DNA of 14,169 nucleotides from an uncultured Flavihumibacter sp. (GCA_946482545.1 CAMLRX010000128.1:1-14169); one strand, 5' to 3'. Shown: positions 1 to 7,428, counted from the first letter of the stretch. Numbers and translations are program-made. Notes: generated by a model not told the origin, from the letters alone.

Positions 1-16
1 CCTTGCTCCTTTGCGC

Positions 17-40
17 TGCTTTACTGCACGCAGTAAAGCA
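17..40. repeat. Perfect 11-bp inverted repeat (hairpin)
   Basis: TGCTTTACTGC (17-27) and GCAGTAAAGCA (30-40) are exact reverse complements separated by two bases. It could be the terminator of a plus-strand gene lying left of the window, since TTT follows at 41-43, or a cruciform-forming repeat. The neighbouring gene to the left is not visible, so its role is open. Confidence 0.6.
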
Positions 41-43
41 TTT

Positions 44-75
44 GCGTGAAAACTGCGTGAAAACTGCGTGAAAAC
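44..75. repeat. Tandem repeat, three 11-bp units
   Basis: The unit GCGTGAAAACT occurs at 44-54 and 55-65, and a third copy lacking only the last base match runs 66-75. It lies between the hairpin at 17-40 and the terminator at 83-112, in non-coding sequence. It may be slippage-derived; no coding or protein-binding role can be read from it. Confidence 0.75.
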
Positions 76-82
76 AAACAAC

Positions 83-112
83 AAAAAAGCCGGCAACAAT
101 ACTGCTGCCGGC
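83..112 (-). terminator. Rho-independent terminator of the 134-526 gene
   Basis: Read on the minus strand, a 7-bp perfect GC-rich stem (GCCGGCA at 106-112 with TGCCGGC at 89-95) with a 10-base loop is followed by six T residues (88-83). It starts 21 bases past the stop codon of the small secreted protein gene, which is the expected geometry. Confidence 0.8.
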
Positions 113-133
113 CTTAAGTTTTAGGGGAATATC

Positions 134-526
134 TTATTTGGTAACCACCATTTTGTCTGCATCTTTCGCATTCAGGTTGATCTCGAATACTGCAGTTTCA
201 TTTGTTTTGCGGCTGGTCACTTCAAAACGGAGGAAAGTGTCGTCGATTGCTTCAGTGTTCAGCAGGAATTTCTTGTAACCGATCTCTCCGGCCAGGTTGT
301 CTTTGTAAAGCACATCACCGTAAGCACCTTTCACTACTACTGTGTAATCGCTTTGGTTGGCCAGGTTCAGTTGGAACACAGGACGCTCTTCCATTTTACC
401 GATGAACTTCAGGTTAACGGCGGTGGGAGCAGGACCATCAGCAGCCATTACTGTGCTGTTGAAAGAGAAAGACATGATGGCCATCAGTGCTACAGCGAAA
501 AATTTGTTGTTAAGTCCCTTTTTCAT
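134..526 (-). CDS. Small secreted protein of unknown function
   Basis: I do not recognise this 130-residue protein. It begins with a clear Sec signal peptide: positive residues MKKGLNNK, a hydrophobic core near residues 10-27, and a probable signal peptidase I site after VMAA (about residue 29). The remaining roughly 100 residues alternate hydrophobic and polar positions with glycines and few charges, suggesting a compact beta-sandwich. There is no cysteine and no lipobox, so the product should be soluble in the periplasm or outside the cell. The gene stands alone: a good Bacteroidota promoter lies at 659-690, giving a leader of about 125 bases, and a strong terminator follows at 83-112. Such a self-contained unit is common for abundant small exported proteins of this phylum. 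The start is fixed by the signal peptide. Coding status is confident; function is unknown. Confidence 0.85.
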   Translation of the reverse strand: MKKGLNNKFFAVALMAIMSFSFNSTVMAADGPAPTAVNLKFIGKMEERPVFQLNLANQSDYTVVVKGAYGDVLYKDNLAGEIGYKKFLLNTEAIDDTFLRFEVTSRKTNETAVFEINLNAKDADKMVVTK

Positions 527-658
527 AATAAATGATTTCTTAGTTAATTAATTTTTTTTGCCTCGAATTATGAATATGGACTACAATCGTGTTACAAGCG
601 GATGCTAGATGTTGAGCGGCTCGGTGCGCGTTCAGCGCTGTTTGATATATCAACAGTA

Positions 659-690
659 CAAAAGTATAACGGGACAAACGGGGCCGCAAA
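659..690 (-). promoter_or_regulatory. Bacteroidota-type promoter for the 134-526 gene
   Basis: On the minus strand TACTTTTG (666 to 659) matches the -7 consensus TAnnTTTG exactly, and TTTG (690 to 687) lies 20 bases upstream, matching the -33 element. Transcription should start near 652, leaving a leader of about 125 bases before the ATG at 526. The consensus is established for the Bacteroidota primary sigma factor; the assignment to this gene is inferred from position and strand. Confidence 0.55.
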
Positions 691-851
691 TCAAAAAAAA
701 GGTGATTTCATTACCGTAAAACTGTTAGAAAAAATACAAAACCCTTACTGGGAAAGTGTTTCAGCGCATAAAAATTATGACACCCAGCCCGATTTTTTTG
801 TCAAAAAAACTTTTAAAAAACGTTTGAAATGCTTTAATAGGTTAAGAAATC

Positions 852-876
852 ATGAATATATCGTTCAAATATTCAT
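852..876 (-). terminator. Weak AT-rich hairpin after the DUF4846 gene
   Basis: ATGAATAT (852-859) and ATATTCAT (869-876) pair perfectly with a 9-base loop, six bases past the DUF4846 stop codon. On the minus strand only a broken T-tract (GATTTCTTAA) follows and the stem is all A/T apart from one G-C pair, so it is a poor terminator or an mRNA 3' end structure. Confidence 0.3.
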
Positions 877-881
877 TCATT

Positions 882-1730
882 TTAAAATCTATATATGTTT
901 TCTACCGCTTTAAACCGCCATTCCGGGGTTAGAAATATGTTGCTTTCAGGCACTTCATACCACGGCGATAGCTTACGGTTCTCTTTGTTCACCAGTATAT
1001 GCATCTCCTGAGCGGGCATATAACTCTGGGCCAGCAGGAAGATCTTTTTCCCAGAAGTCTTTTCCCGCGCAACGGCCATTACAATCACGGCATGGCCCGG
1101 ACTTCCGGCTTCTATAAATACATCTCCGGCCTCCAGTTGCGCTATGGGGTTGCGGTGAAGCTGTTTGCTGAGGGATATCGTACTGGCATAAGCGAAAACA
1201 ATATCCAGGTATTTTCTGAAGTTGTTGTAGGAGTGGTCTGGTGCGGCACCGGCTTGCCAGTAACATTCGTTGCCGTTAATGCGGATGCGTTCTCCATTGG
1301 CCCACCTGCTGTAGGGCGCGACAAACCCATTCACAAAATTAAAACTGATGAACTGTGGCTGTTTTGTTTGAAAAAGATATTCAGCGCGAAGTCGCATCAC
1401 GGCATCGGCGCATTGCTGTAAATCACGTTTACCCACATCAATGTCCAAAACACCGGCATGAGCACGCTGATTGCTTTTAAGGCGACCATCATACAAATGA
1501 ACGGCGCTGCCATGCGGCTTCATCGGGAAATGTTGCAGGAAATGAGCGAAGGAGCCCCTGGCTGCGGGAACTGGTACATAACCTTGCGGTGGTGGAAACC
1601 GCATGATAAGCGTATCTGAAATAACCTGGGCGAGTGGCATTTTTTCCGCTTCAACAACTTTATTGGAAGGGGAGGTGCAGGCGTGGTAATGGAGAGAAAA
1701 AAATCCTGCGAGCATAAAAAACTGTTTCAT
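882..1730 (-). CDS. DUF4846 family lipoprotein
   Basis: This 282-residue protein fits DUF4846, an uncharacterised Bacteroidota family, recognised by the block LDIDVGKRDLQQCADAVMRL (95-114), the RAEY that follows, and the C-terminal GDVFIEAGSPGHAVIV segment (202-217). The N-terminus is a short hydrophobic segment ending HAC at Cys18, an imperfect lipobox, so membrane anchoring through a lipid is likely but not certain. The GD...GHAVIV segment resembles the histidine strand of NlpC/P60-like and related papain-fold enzymes, with Cys156 as a possible nucleophile upstream; this is only a resemblance. The gene is last in a minus-strand run, 66 bases after YihY/BrkB, and may be co-transcribed with it. 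Enzymatic activity is unknown. Confidence 0.8.
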   Translation of the reverse strand: MKQFFMLAGFFSLHYHACTSPSNKVVEAEKMPLAQVISDTLIMRFPPPQGYVPVPAARGSFAHFLQHFPMKPHGSAVHLYDGRLKSNQRAHAGVLDIDVGKRDLQQCADAVMRLRAEYLFQTKQPQFISFNFVNGFVAPYSRWANGERIRINGNECYWQAGAAPDHSYNNFRKYLDIVFAYASTISLSKQLHRNPIAQLEAGDVFIEAGSPGHAVIVMAVAREKTSGKKIFLLAQSYMPAQEMHILVNKENRKLSPWYEVPESNIFLTPEWRFKAVENIYRF

Positions 1731-1796
1731 GGGAGCAATGGTTGGTTGATTACTCCCGTGAAGCAGGAACGCTACTTCTTCACACGATGCCCCTGT

Positions 1797-2702
1797 TTAA
1801 TTTGTGTTAATGTCTGTTTCCGTAAGCCGGTATTTTACGGCATGAGGCAGTGGTTTCACCGGTCTGCCGCTGAATTCTCCCCATATTTTGGTGAAGGCTG
1901 CGCCGAAATAGAAGATCAGCGCGGTATAGAATACGAACAATAGGATAAGTACGATCGCGGATGATGTGCCGAATATTGTACTGATATTGCTGTAATTCAG
2001 CAACCAGCGCAGGATCAGTTTACCAATGTTGAACGCGATGCTGGTAACAATAGCGCCCACGATGCTGGTTCTGAGCGGGGCGCGTCCATCAGGGAGGAAA
2101 TGAAAAACCAGTACGAACCAGATGGTTACGGTAATGATTGAAATGATATAACTCAATACACTGTTGAAATAGAAAGCCATTTCCGGAATCAGCTTTTCCA
2201 GGTAACCGGCCAGGAAAACGTTTGCCGCTTCCGCGATCACGCCGATGAACAGCAGTAGTCCGGCGGATACGATCACGCCTACCGACTTCAGTCTTGAGGT
2301 CAGCGTTTGTAGTACTTTCTTCTTTCCGACCTTTACTTTCCAGATTTGATTGATGGAGTTTTTAATGACCCGGAACAAAGTGGTGGCCACGAACAGAAGG
2401 AATATGAATCCCCCGATGGTGATGAAGGGGTTTTCCGCCAGGCTCCTGAATGCACGCAGGGTTTCCAGTATTTGTAAGGCGCTTTCCTGTCCCAGCATCT
2501 GGTCGAGTTGCCGGAAAAGTTGTCCTCCGATAGACTTTTTCCCGAAGATGGATCCAAGTAATTGAATGATGATGATAAGGATGGGAGGAAGGGCAAAAGT
2601 AGTGAAGAACGCCGTGGCGCCCGCCATACGGAGCGGGTCGTTGGAAACCAGTTCCCTGAAAGTATTTCTTAAAATCCGGATGATGGAACTTACGAACTTC
2701 AT
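1797..2702 (-). CDS. YihY/BrkB family inner membrane protein
   Basis: This 301-residue multi-pass protein belongs to the YihY/virulence factor BrkB family (UPF0761). Hydrophobic segments lie near residues 27-50, 95-112, 140-165, 180-203, 212-235 and 247-270. Family motifs visible are RMAGATAFFTTFALPP (25-40), HFLPDGRAPLRTSIVGAIVT (201-220) and GTSSAIVLILLFVFYTALIF (245-264), the last followed by YFGAAFTKIW. Members were once called ribonuclease BN by error; the true RNase BN is a different protein, so no nuclease activity should be inferred. The real role, perhaps transport, is not settled. The start codon lies only 9 bases after the stop of the radical SAM gene, so the two are surely co-transcribed. 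Length is normal for the family. Confidence 0.92.
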   Translation of the reverse strand: MKFVSSIIRILRNTFRELVSNDPLRMAGATAFFTTFALPPILIIIIQLLGSIFGKKSIGGQLFRQLDQMLGQESALQILETLRAFRSLAENPFITIGGFIFLLFVATTLFRVIKNSINQIWKVKVGKKKVLQTLTSRLKSVGVIVSAGLLLFIGVIAEAANVFLAGYLEKLIPEMAFYFNSVLSYIISIITVTIWFVLVFHFLPDGRAPLRTSIVGAIVTSIAFNIGKLILRWLLNYSNISTIFGTSSAIVLILLFVFYTALIFYFGAAFTKIWGEFSGRPVKPLPHAVKYRLTETDINTN

Positions 2703-2711
2703 GGTGCTTTT

Positions 2712-4910
2712 TTACAGGCGCAGAAGCCCTGCTTTATACAATTGATTCACGGGTTTATTGTACCAGAACAGGTCGAAATCTTCCAGTCCGGCGGCTTCAT
2801 ACTGTGCTGTTATTTCCTGCAATGTAAATGTTTTTGTGTTGGAGGGCGACAACTTCGGAAGTGTGTCCACCAGCCAGGCGCCTTGTTCCCGGTTGAGTTT
2901 GATTTCCAGGGTTTCTTTGTTGTTGCTGAAGGTAAGACTGGTCATTTCCCACTGTTGTCCTTTTTTCGATTTGGTGAAATGGCTGACCTCGGGTGTTTTT
3001 CCGAGCCATACCAACTTGGCTGTGGGTTTTGGGGCGCTGTATTCTTCTTCTTCCAGGCATTTGACGATATAGTCTGGAGGAACGGAAGTAGTAGGTACTT
3101 TGAAATCGAACCATTTTGAAAGCGGGTAATCGAAGCAGGCGCCGTGCATGTAATTGAGCAAGGATTTTTTCAGACCGAAACTGAACGCATCGTGGTCGGC
3201 GCCTTTCGGATCGGTATGAACGATGTCGTTGTTGGCGAAACTGCCAATTACCTCTGTTTCTTTTTTGACTCCGAACTTTTCAGGATGCAGGCCTACCGGA
3301 CTGTGTGCCGTCATGGCGAACTGGTGCCAAAAGGCCGATTGCAGCACTCCGGCCTGGAACATCTGACGGACCATTTCGAGGGAATCAATCGTTTCCTGTG
3401 TGGTTTGTGTGGGGAACCCGTACATCAGGTAGGCATGTACCATGATGCCGGCTTCGGTGAAATTCCTGTTTACCCTGGCAACCTGGGCAACGGTAATGCC
3501 TTTCTGGATCAGTTCCAGTAAACGGTCCGAAGCCACTTCAAGCCCACCGGATACGGCGATGCAACCCGAGGCTTTGAGTAAGATGCAGAGGTCACGGGTG
3601 AAGCTTTTTTCAAAACGGATATTCGTCCACCAGGAAACGACCAGTTTTCTCCGGATGATTTCCAGCGCCAGGGCGCGCATTAATGCGGGTGGGGCTGCTT
3701 CATCCACGAAATGAAAACCTGTTTGTCCTGTCTGCGCAATCAGTTCTTCCATGCGGTCGCACAAAAGGCTGGCAGTAACGGGTTCGTATAGCCGTATGTA
3801 GTCGAGAGAGATATCGCAAAAAGTACATTTGCCCCAATAGCAGCCATGGGCCATGGTCAGTTTATTCCAGCGCCCATCGCTCCAAAGACTGTGCATCTGA
3901 TTGGTAACCTCAATCGCGGAGATGTATTGATCGAGCGGAAGATCACTGTAATCGGGGGTGCCCACCTGACCCTGTTTGTAATCGGTACAGGAAGGGTTGC
4001 TGATGTAGGTTACGGTGTCGTTTTGCAGGAAGAACGTGCGTTTCAGTTGATCAGTTTCTATCTCTCCATTCACGTATCTGATTAAGTTTTCTATTGGCGC
4101 TTCTCCATCATCCAGGGTGATAAAATCAAAACAACTGAATACCCGCGGATCTGATAAAGAACGGAGTTCCGTATTGGCGAAACCACCGCCCATCACCACT
4201 TTGGAAGCTGGGAAATGGAGTTTGATAAACTGGCCACAACGTAAGGCCGCGTAAAGATTGCCGGGGAAAGGAACGGAGATGGCCACCAGTTTGGGGTTGA
4301 GACGTTCCATCTTTTCCTTCAGCAAATCCAGCAGTATACGGTCTATATAAGTTGGCGCATTCTGAAGCATTTCGTGCAACTCATCGAAACTGTTCGCGGA
4401 GCGACCCATTCTTTCTGCATACCTGCTGAAACCGAAATGTGGATCGGCGCATTCTTTAATCAGGTCCGAAAGGTCTTCCAGGTACATGGTGGCCAGGTGC
4501 TTCGCCTTGTCCTGGTTGCCCATGGCGCCAAAGGCCCATTGCAGGTCGTCCGTTTGTTCGAAGCGGGAGGCTTCCGGCAGGAAGCGGCGGCTGCATACCT
4601 GGTGGGCGAGGGTTGGATTTTTCCCTTGCAGTAAGCTGATCACCGCATCTATGGTATGGATGTATTCTTCTTTGAAAAGCAGCATCCGTTTCGCATTCGC
4701 TGAAACAACGGTTCCTTCCTGTTCAATATGGTGAAATAATTCGGAGAGTCCTTTCTTACTAAAAAGTGCCAGCGTTACTTCAATACCAAGATCGGCCTGG
4801 AAGGCAGGAATATGCTTTGTATTCAGAAAGCCTTTCAGGTAAGCCGTAGCCGGGTAGGGCGTATTGAGCTGTGTGAACGGTGGCGTGAACAGGAAAACGG
4901 GAACACTCAA
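2712..4910 (-). CDS. B12-binding domain radical SAM protein
   Basis: This 732-residue cytoplasmic protein has the architecture of cobalamin-binding radical SAM enzymes. The N-terminus (FTPPFTQLNTPYPATAYLKG, 8-27) is typical; a Rossmann-like B12-binding segment follows near 205-285 with VMGGGFAN (239-246) and LDDGEAP. The radical SAM core starts near 350: HGCYWGKCTFCD gives cluster cysteines Cys357, Cys362 and Cys365, spaced CX4CX2C, not the usual CX3CX2C. Further core strands are FHFVDEAAPP (399-408), VSGGLEVASDRLLELIQKGI (453-472) and HAYLMYGFPTQT (492-503). The cobalamin ligand motif DxHxxG is absent, as in several relatives. The last 110 residues look like a separate winged-helix-type domain. 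The substrate cannot be deduced; no maturation peptide or hopanoid or chlorophyll gene is nearby. A promoter candidate lies just upstream at 4930-4961, and YihY/BrkB follows after 9 bases. Confidence 0.9.
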   Translation of the reverse strand: MSVPVFLFTPPFTQLNTPYPATAYLKGFLNTKHIPAFQADLGIEVTLALFSKKGLSELFHHIEQEGTVVSANAKRMLLFKEEYIHTIDAVISLLQGKNPTLAHQVCSRRFLPEASRFEQTDDLQWAFGAMGNQDKAKHLATMYLEDLSDLIKECADPHFGFSRYAERMGRSANSFDELHEMLQNAPTYIDRILLDLLKEKMERLNPKLVAISVPFPGNLYAALRCGQFIKLHFPASKVVMGGGFANTELRSLSDPRVFSCFDFITLDDGEAPIENLIRYVNGEIETDQLKRTFFLQNDTVTYISNPSCTDYKQGQVGTPDYSDLPLDQYISAIEVTNQMHSLWSDGRWNKLTMAHGCYWGKCTFCDISLDYIRLYEPVTASLLCDRMEELIAQTGQTGFHFVDEAAPPALMRALALEIIRRKLVVSWWTNIRFEKSFTRDLCILLKASGCIAVSGGLEVASDRLLELIQKGITVAQVARVNRNFTEAGIMVHAYLMYGFPTQTTQETIDSLEMVRQMFQAGVLQSAFWHQFAMTAHSPVGLHPEKFGVKKETEVIGSFANNDIVHTDPKGADHDAFSFGLKKSLLNYMHGACFDYPLSKWFDFKVPTTSVPPDYIVKCLEEEEYSAPKPTAKLVWLGKTPEVSHFTKSKKGQQWEMTSLTFSNNKETLEIKLNREQGAWLVDTLPKLSPSNTKTFTLQEITAQYEAAGLEDFDLFWYNKPVNQLYKAGLLRL

Positions 4911-4929
4911 AGTCTGACGATTTAAAGGG

Positions 4930-4961
4930 CAAAAGTACCCGATAATTTCCGGTTGCTGAAA
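4930..4961 (-). promoter_or_regulatory. Promoter candidate for the radical SAM gene
   Basis: On the minus strand TACTTTTG (4937 to 4930) is an exact TAnnTTTG -7 box, with TTTC (4961 to 4958) 20 bases upstream as an imperfect -33 element. Transcription would start near 4923, leaving a leader of about 13 bases before the ATG at 4910. It would let radical SAM and YihY/BrkB be expressed separately from bestrophin. Confidence 0.4.
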
Positions 4962-4967
4962 CCCATA

Positions 4968-5879
4968 TCAAAGGACATATTCACCATTAATGGGTTTCAC
5001 CGGCTCCGGCACGTTCTTTTCTCCCAGCATTTGCAGCAGGTTAATTTCTATAGTGCGGGTGATCTGGTTCAGCGGAATGGCCGCCACATTGTTTTCGAAA
5101 GGGTTGATCAGGCTCATCCCGTTGATTTGGGTGGAAACGAACACAAAACCCAGCAACCAACTCATCGGAATCGACCATATTCCCATGGTCTGAGATGTTA
5201 CCAGCGCGATGGATACCACAAAAAGCCAGATGAAAAGTTTCGTAAAATAACTGTAGGTGGTGGGAAAAACAGTGTTTTTGATGCGTTCGCTCATGCCCAT
5301 TTCGTCGGTGAATTTAACCAGCAGGGCATCCAGTTGCATTAACCTGAATCCATCTATATAACCCTGTTGGTGCAAGGTCTGGAGTTCGCGGGCCTGGAGT
5401 TGGAGTAAGGCGTTGGGCAGATTGGTGTGTTCGTCCACTTCGTGGAGATCACCTGCGGGAATATAAGTTTTGTCGCTATCGGTCACGCCACCGCGCAAAG
5501 CGCCTTTTAAGGTGTACAGGAAACCAATATGCCGGTAAATCAACCTTGTACGCAGTCCTTTCAATACCTCTGGCGCCATTTCTTCCTTATCAATATAACT
5601 CAGTACCGACCTGGCCCAGGAGCGGGAATCATTCACCAATGCCCCCCATACCTTGCGGGCCTCCCACCAGCGGTCGTAAGACTGGTTGTTGTTGAAACCG
5701 ATGAAAAACGCGATAGCCGTACCCAGTACCGTGGGCACGATCACCGGAATCTGGATATGGTAGTTCAACAGGTATTTATGGATGAGGTAGGCTCCCGTAC
5801 AGGAAGCTATCATGATCAGGTCTACATGCCAGGTGTTGCGCAGGATGCGGCTGAACCTGATATTGGAGGTAACAAGCAT
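4968..5879 (-). CDS. Bestrophin-like anion channel protein
   Basis: This 303-residue membrane protein belongs to the bestrophin/UPF0187 family, whose bacterial members form pentameric ion channels in the inner membrane. The signature GFNNNQSYDRWWEARKVWGA (61-80) is almost canonical, preceded by hydrophobic helices near 19-38 and 44-62; two more lie near 212-230 and 235-255. The C-terminal block NPFENNVAAIPLNQITRTIE (259-278) corresponds to the family's acidic loop region (often DPF). Length is normal. It sits 62 bases after the lipoprotein gene and 57 bases before radical SAM on the same strand, so it may be in the same transcript, although a promoter candidate occurs in the second gap. Which ion it conducts cannot be told; bacterial bestrophins studied so far include cation-selective ones. 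Confidence 0.93.
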   Translation of the reverse strand: MLVTSNIRFSRILRNTWHVDLIMIASCTGAYLIHKYLLNYHIQIPVIVPTVLGTAIAFFIGFNNNQSYDRWWEARKVWGALVNDSRSWARSVLSYIDKEEMAPEVLKGLRTRLIYRHIGFLYTLKGALRGGVTDSDKTYIPAGDLHEVDEHTNLPNALLQLQARELQTLHQQGYIDGFRLMQLDALLVKFTDEMGMSERIKNTVFPTTYSYFTKLFIWLFVVSIALVTSQTMGIWSIPMSWLLGFVFVSTQINGMSLINPFENNVAAIPLNQITRTIEINLLQMLGEKNVPEPVKPINGEYVL

Positions 5880-5941
5880 GAATGGGATTTAGTGGCTTTG
5901 AAGTTACTGTTTCCCACCCATACTTAAAATATTATGCCATC

Positions 5942-6730
5942 TTAAATAGTATAGGGAATGAAAAATTCCGTGGTATTGCCCTGCTTATCTGTGGCGATCA
6001 GATCAACTTCTCCATTGTTCCAGGTTTTCGTTTTTACCGCTTCCGAAAACTGCAGGAACGTGGTTTTGTCGGAAATGAAGTTGCCATTGGTGAAACATGC
6101 GCCGGGGCAATCCCAGCTTCCTTCCACTTTTAATTCATTGCCCGAGCCGCTGTTCAGGCGGAACATAGCGGAACGGGAAATGTAAAAACTTTCCCATTTG
6201 GCGGCATTGGCGGCCCTTACTTCAAAATAAGGGTTGGTATTGTCGAGTGGCACAATAACGACCAGTTCCGGGTTTTTGGTAAGCAGCACATAAGGTTCCC
6301 ACACATCGTTGATGCTGCCATTGGGACCTTTGTGTACAATGTTTTGTGGGGTGGTGTGCTGTTGAAACACAAGTGTGTCGATGAATTCTCTTTTAGAAGT
6401 GCCGGTGGCCGCACTACCGTAAACATGAATGTAGGCGGTCCATTCACCGGCACGGAAACCGTCTATGTTCGCGGACAGTTTTCCGTCCACCTTATCGAAA
6501 CGGAGATGGTATTGGTTAACGGTGCCTTTGCGTTGGAATGCCACGAAAGCAGAATCCACTTGTGCGGATGAAATGGTTGTGGCATCGAAGGTGATCTGGA
6601 ATTTCTGCGTGGGGGGCTCCGGCTCGGGTGCCGGAGCATCATCTTTACTGCAGGAGCTGGAGCCAGCGCACAATATGCTGAGGAAAAGTGCGCAGCGGAA
6701 GAATGTGTTGGAACGTGAGTAGAAAAACAT
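5942..6730 (-). CDS. Lipoprotein of unknown function, probably surface exposed
   Basis: I recognise no named family in this 262-residue protein. A signal peptide (hydrophobic residues about 11-22) ends in a lipobox-like SSSC at Cys27, followed by SKDD and a linker rich in proline, alanine and glutamate (31-40). Lysine followed by two acidic residues after the lipid cysteine fits the lipoprotein export signal described in Bacteroidota, which sends lipoproteins to the outer surface. The mature part is predicted mainly beta, with an early immunoglobulin-like stretch (about 42-120) and a cysteine pair in DCPGAC late in the chain that may form a disulfide. It may be first in a run with bestrophin downstream; a link between the two is not evident. 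No canonical promoter was found upstream, although palindromes occur at 6789-6831. Its start is fixed by the signal peptide. Confidence 0.82.
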   Translation of the reverse strand: MFFYSRSNTFFRCALFLSILCAGSSSCSKDDAPAPEPEPPTQKFQITFDATTISSAQVDSAFVAFQRKGTVNQYHLRFDKVDGKLSANIDGFRAGEWTAYIHVYGSAATGTSKREFIDTLVFQQHTTPQNIVHKGPNGSINDVWEPYVLLTKNPELVVIVPLDNTNPYFEVRAANAAKWESFYISRSAMFRLNSGSGNELKVEGSWDCPGACFTNGNFISDKTTFLQFSEAVKTKTWNNGEVDLIATDKQGNTTEFFIPYTI

Positions 6731-6815
6731 GGCTGTACTTTTTTCCCTCTGACCGCAATAGGAGAATCAACGTTGCAAAGGGCCCCACCACATGTTCATG
6801 TGATTCGACTGTATT

Positions 6816-6831
6816 TTAACCGAATGGTTAA
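6816..6831. promoter_or_regulatory. Operator-like palindrome TTAACC-GAAT-GGTTAA
   Basis: A perfect 6-bp inverted repeat with a 4-base centre lies 86 bases upstream of the lipoprotein start codon at 6730. A related sequence occurs upstream of the 86-residue protein gene at 7341-7361. The symmetric form suits a dimeric regulator, but no regulator gene is present in the window. Confidence 0.35.
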
Positions 6832-6919
6832 GGTGCAAAACACGGTGTCGGGTACTGGAAAACAACGTCGGTGGCACCGGTTTACCAACTAATTTCACCG
6901 CCACCGCGTAAAACGCGAA

Positions 6920-6959
6920 AACCGTTCTTTCACCTTAAATTTCTGGTAAAAGAACGGTT
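6920..6959 (-). terminator. Long hairpin, probable terminator of the 6981-7241 gene
   Basis: AACCGTTCTTTCACC (6920-6934) pairs with GGTAAAAGAACGGTT (6945-6959) over 15 bp with one mismatch and a 10-base loop. It begins 21 bases past the stop codon of the small gene. On the minus strand TTTCGCGTTTT follows, a T-rich but interrupted tract, and a smaller CGCG hairpin comes next. Strong structure, moderate terminator quality. Confidence 0.6.
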
Positions 6960-6980
6960 CAAACAGTGTTTTACCACCGT

Positions 6981-7241
6981 TTAGGCGGCGAGTCTGTGGT
7001 TCAGTTCTTCGCCAATGGCATATTCAATGGATGATGGAATCTGATCTGCTGCTGCGCCGTCGATGGCTTTCAAACTATTCGTGGATGTATCCCATCCGAA
7101 TATATGTACGGGACTACCGTTGTAGCTTACCCGGAATCTTCTTTTGTCGTTCGCCAGATATGGTTTCGCTTTTACATTTACTACGCTGCCGTTCACTTCA
7201 ATGGTAAATTCCAGTGTTGGTTCTCTTTCTATGCGTTTCAT
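6981..7241 (-). CDS. Small cytosolic protein of unknown function (86 aa)
   Basis: The frame is open from 7295, but I place the start at the internal ATG at 7241. The 18 residues before it look like translated leader, while from MKRIEREPTLEF the protein shows regular alternation and charge. There is no signal peptide or membrane segment. The region TIEVNGSVVNVKAKPYLAND followed by FRVSYNGSPVHIFGWD suggests a small beta-sheet domain, and the C-terminal third (SIEYAIGEELNHRL) an amphipathic helix. No cysteine and no metal-binding cluster are seen. The upstream leader carries the 13-base palindrome GCCTT-TAT-AAGGC (7296-7308). A strong hairpin closes the unit at 6920-6959, so it is probably monocistronic. 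I do not recognise a named family; the codon pattern and well-defined ends make it a convincing gene. Confidence 0.75.
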   Translation of the reverse strand: MKRIEREPTLEFTIEVNGSVVNVKAKPYLANDKRRFRVSYNGSPVHIFGWDTSTNSLKAIDGAAADQIPSSIEYAIGEELNHRLAA

Positions 7242-7428
7242 AGTCTTTAGTTTTAGATGATCGAATAAGTACGAATGGTATAATTCAAGAAACATGCCTT
7301 TATAAGGCCGGAAAGCCAGGTTAGGCTGTTCTTTAATGCGATTTTAACCCTCGAATTAAGATGATGCTGATCATTTTAATTTTAAGGTGTCCCTACGTCT
7401 AACTGAGTTTACGTAATCTCCAATAAGA

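Larger units (their letters stand above)
527..881. other. Intergenic region with promoter and long leader
   Basis: This 355-base gap holds the promoter at 659-690 and the long leader (about 652-527) of the small secreted protein gene. The part next to DUF4846 (700-881) is very AT-rich, with a TTTTTTT/AAAAAAA mirror around 793-809 and a weak hairpin at 852-876. I see no RNA gene. A 103-codon plus-strand frame at 602-913 has no coding character. Confidence 0.6.
6731..6980. other. Intergenic region with palindromes and a terminator hairpin
   Basis: This 250-base gap carries two short perfect palindromes, CACATG-TT-CATGTG (6789-6802) and TTAACC-GAAT-GGTTAA (6816-6831), about 60-100 bases upstream of the lipoprotein start. 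A pair CGGTGGC / GCCACCG flanks 6868-6908, and a long terminator-like hairpin lies at 6920-6959. No exact TAnnTTTG box was found for the minus strand. Confidence 0.5.

Noticed and set aside
793..809. TTTTTTT-GTC-AAAAAAA mirror as a terminator
   Set aside because: An all A/T stem with a 3-base centre is too weak, and AT-rich gaps produce such pairs by chance.
602..913. 103-codon plus-strand frame in the gap before DUF4846
   Set aside because: It overlaps the promoter at 659-690 and the 3' end of the DUF4846 gene, and its low-complexity composition has no protein-like pattern.
999..1421. 140-codon plus-strand frame antisense to the DUF4846 gene
   Set aside because: It is a shadow of the DUF4846 frame; the minus-strand protein has a recognised family and the opposite one has no motif.
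1797..2702. Annotation of the YihY/BrkB protein as ribonuclease BN
   Set aside because: The family was named so by mistake; this is a multi-pass membrane protein without nuclease residues.
7242..7295. Upstream extension of the 86-residue protein to 7295
   Set aside because: The extra 18 residues (MFLELYHSYLF...) look like translated leader; the regular protein begins at ATG 7241.
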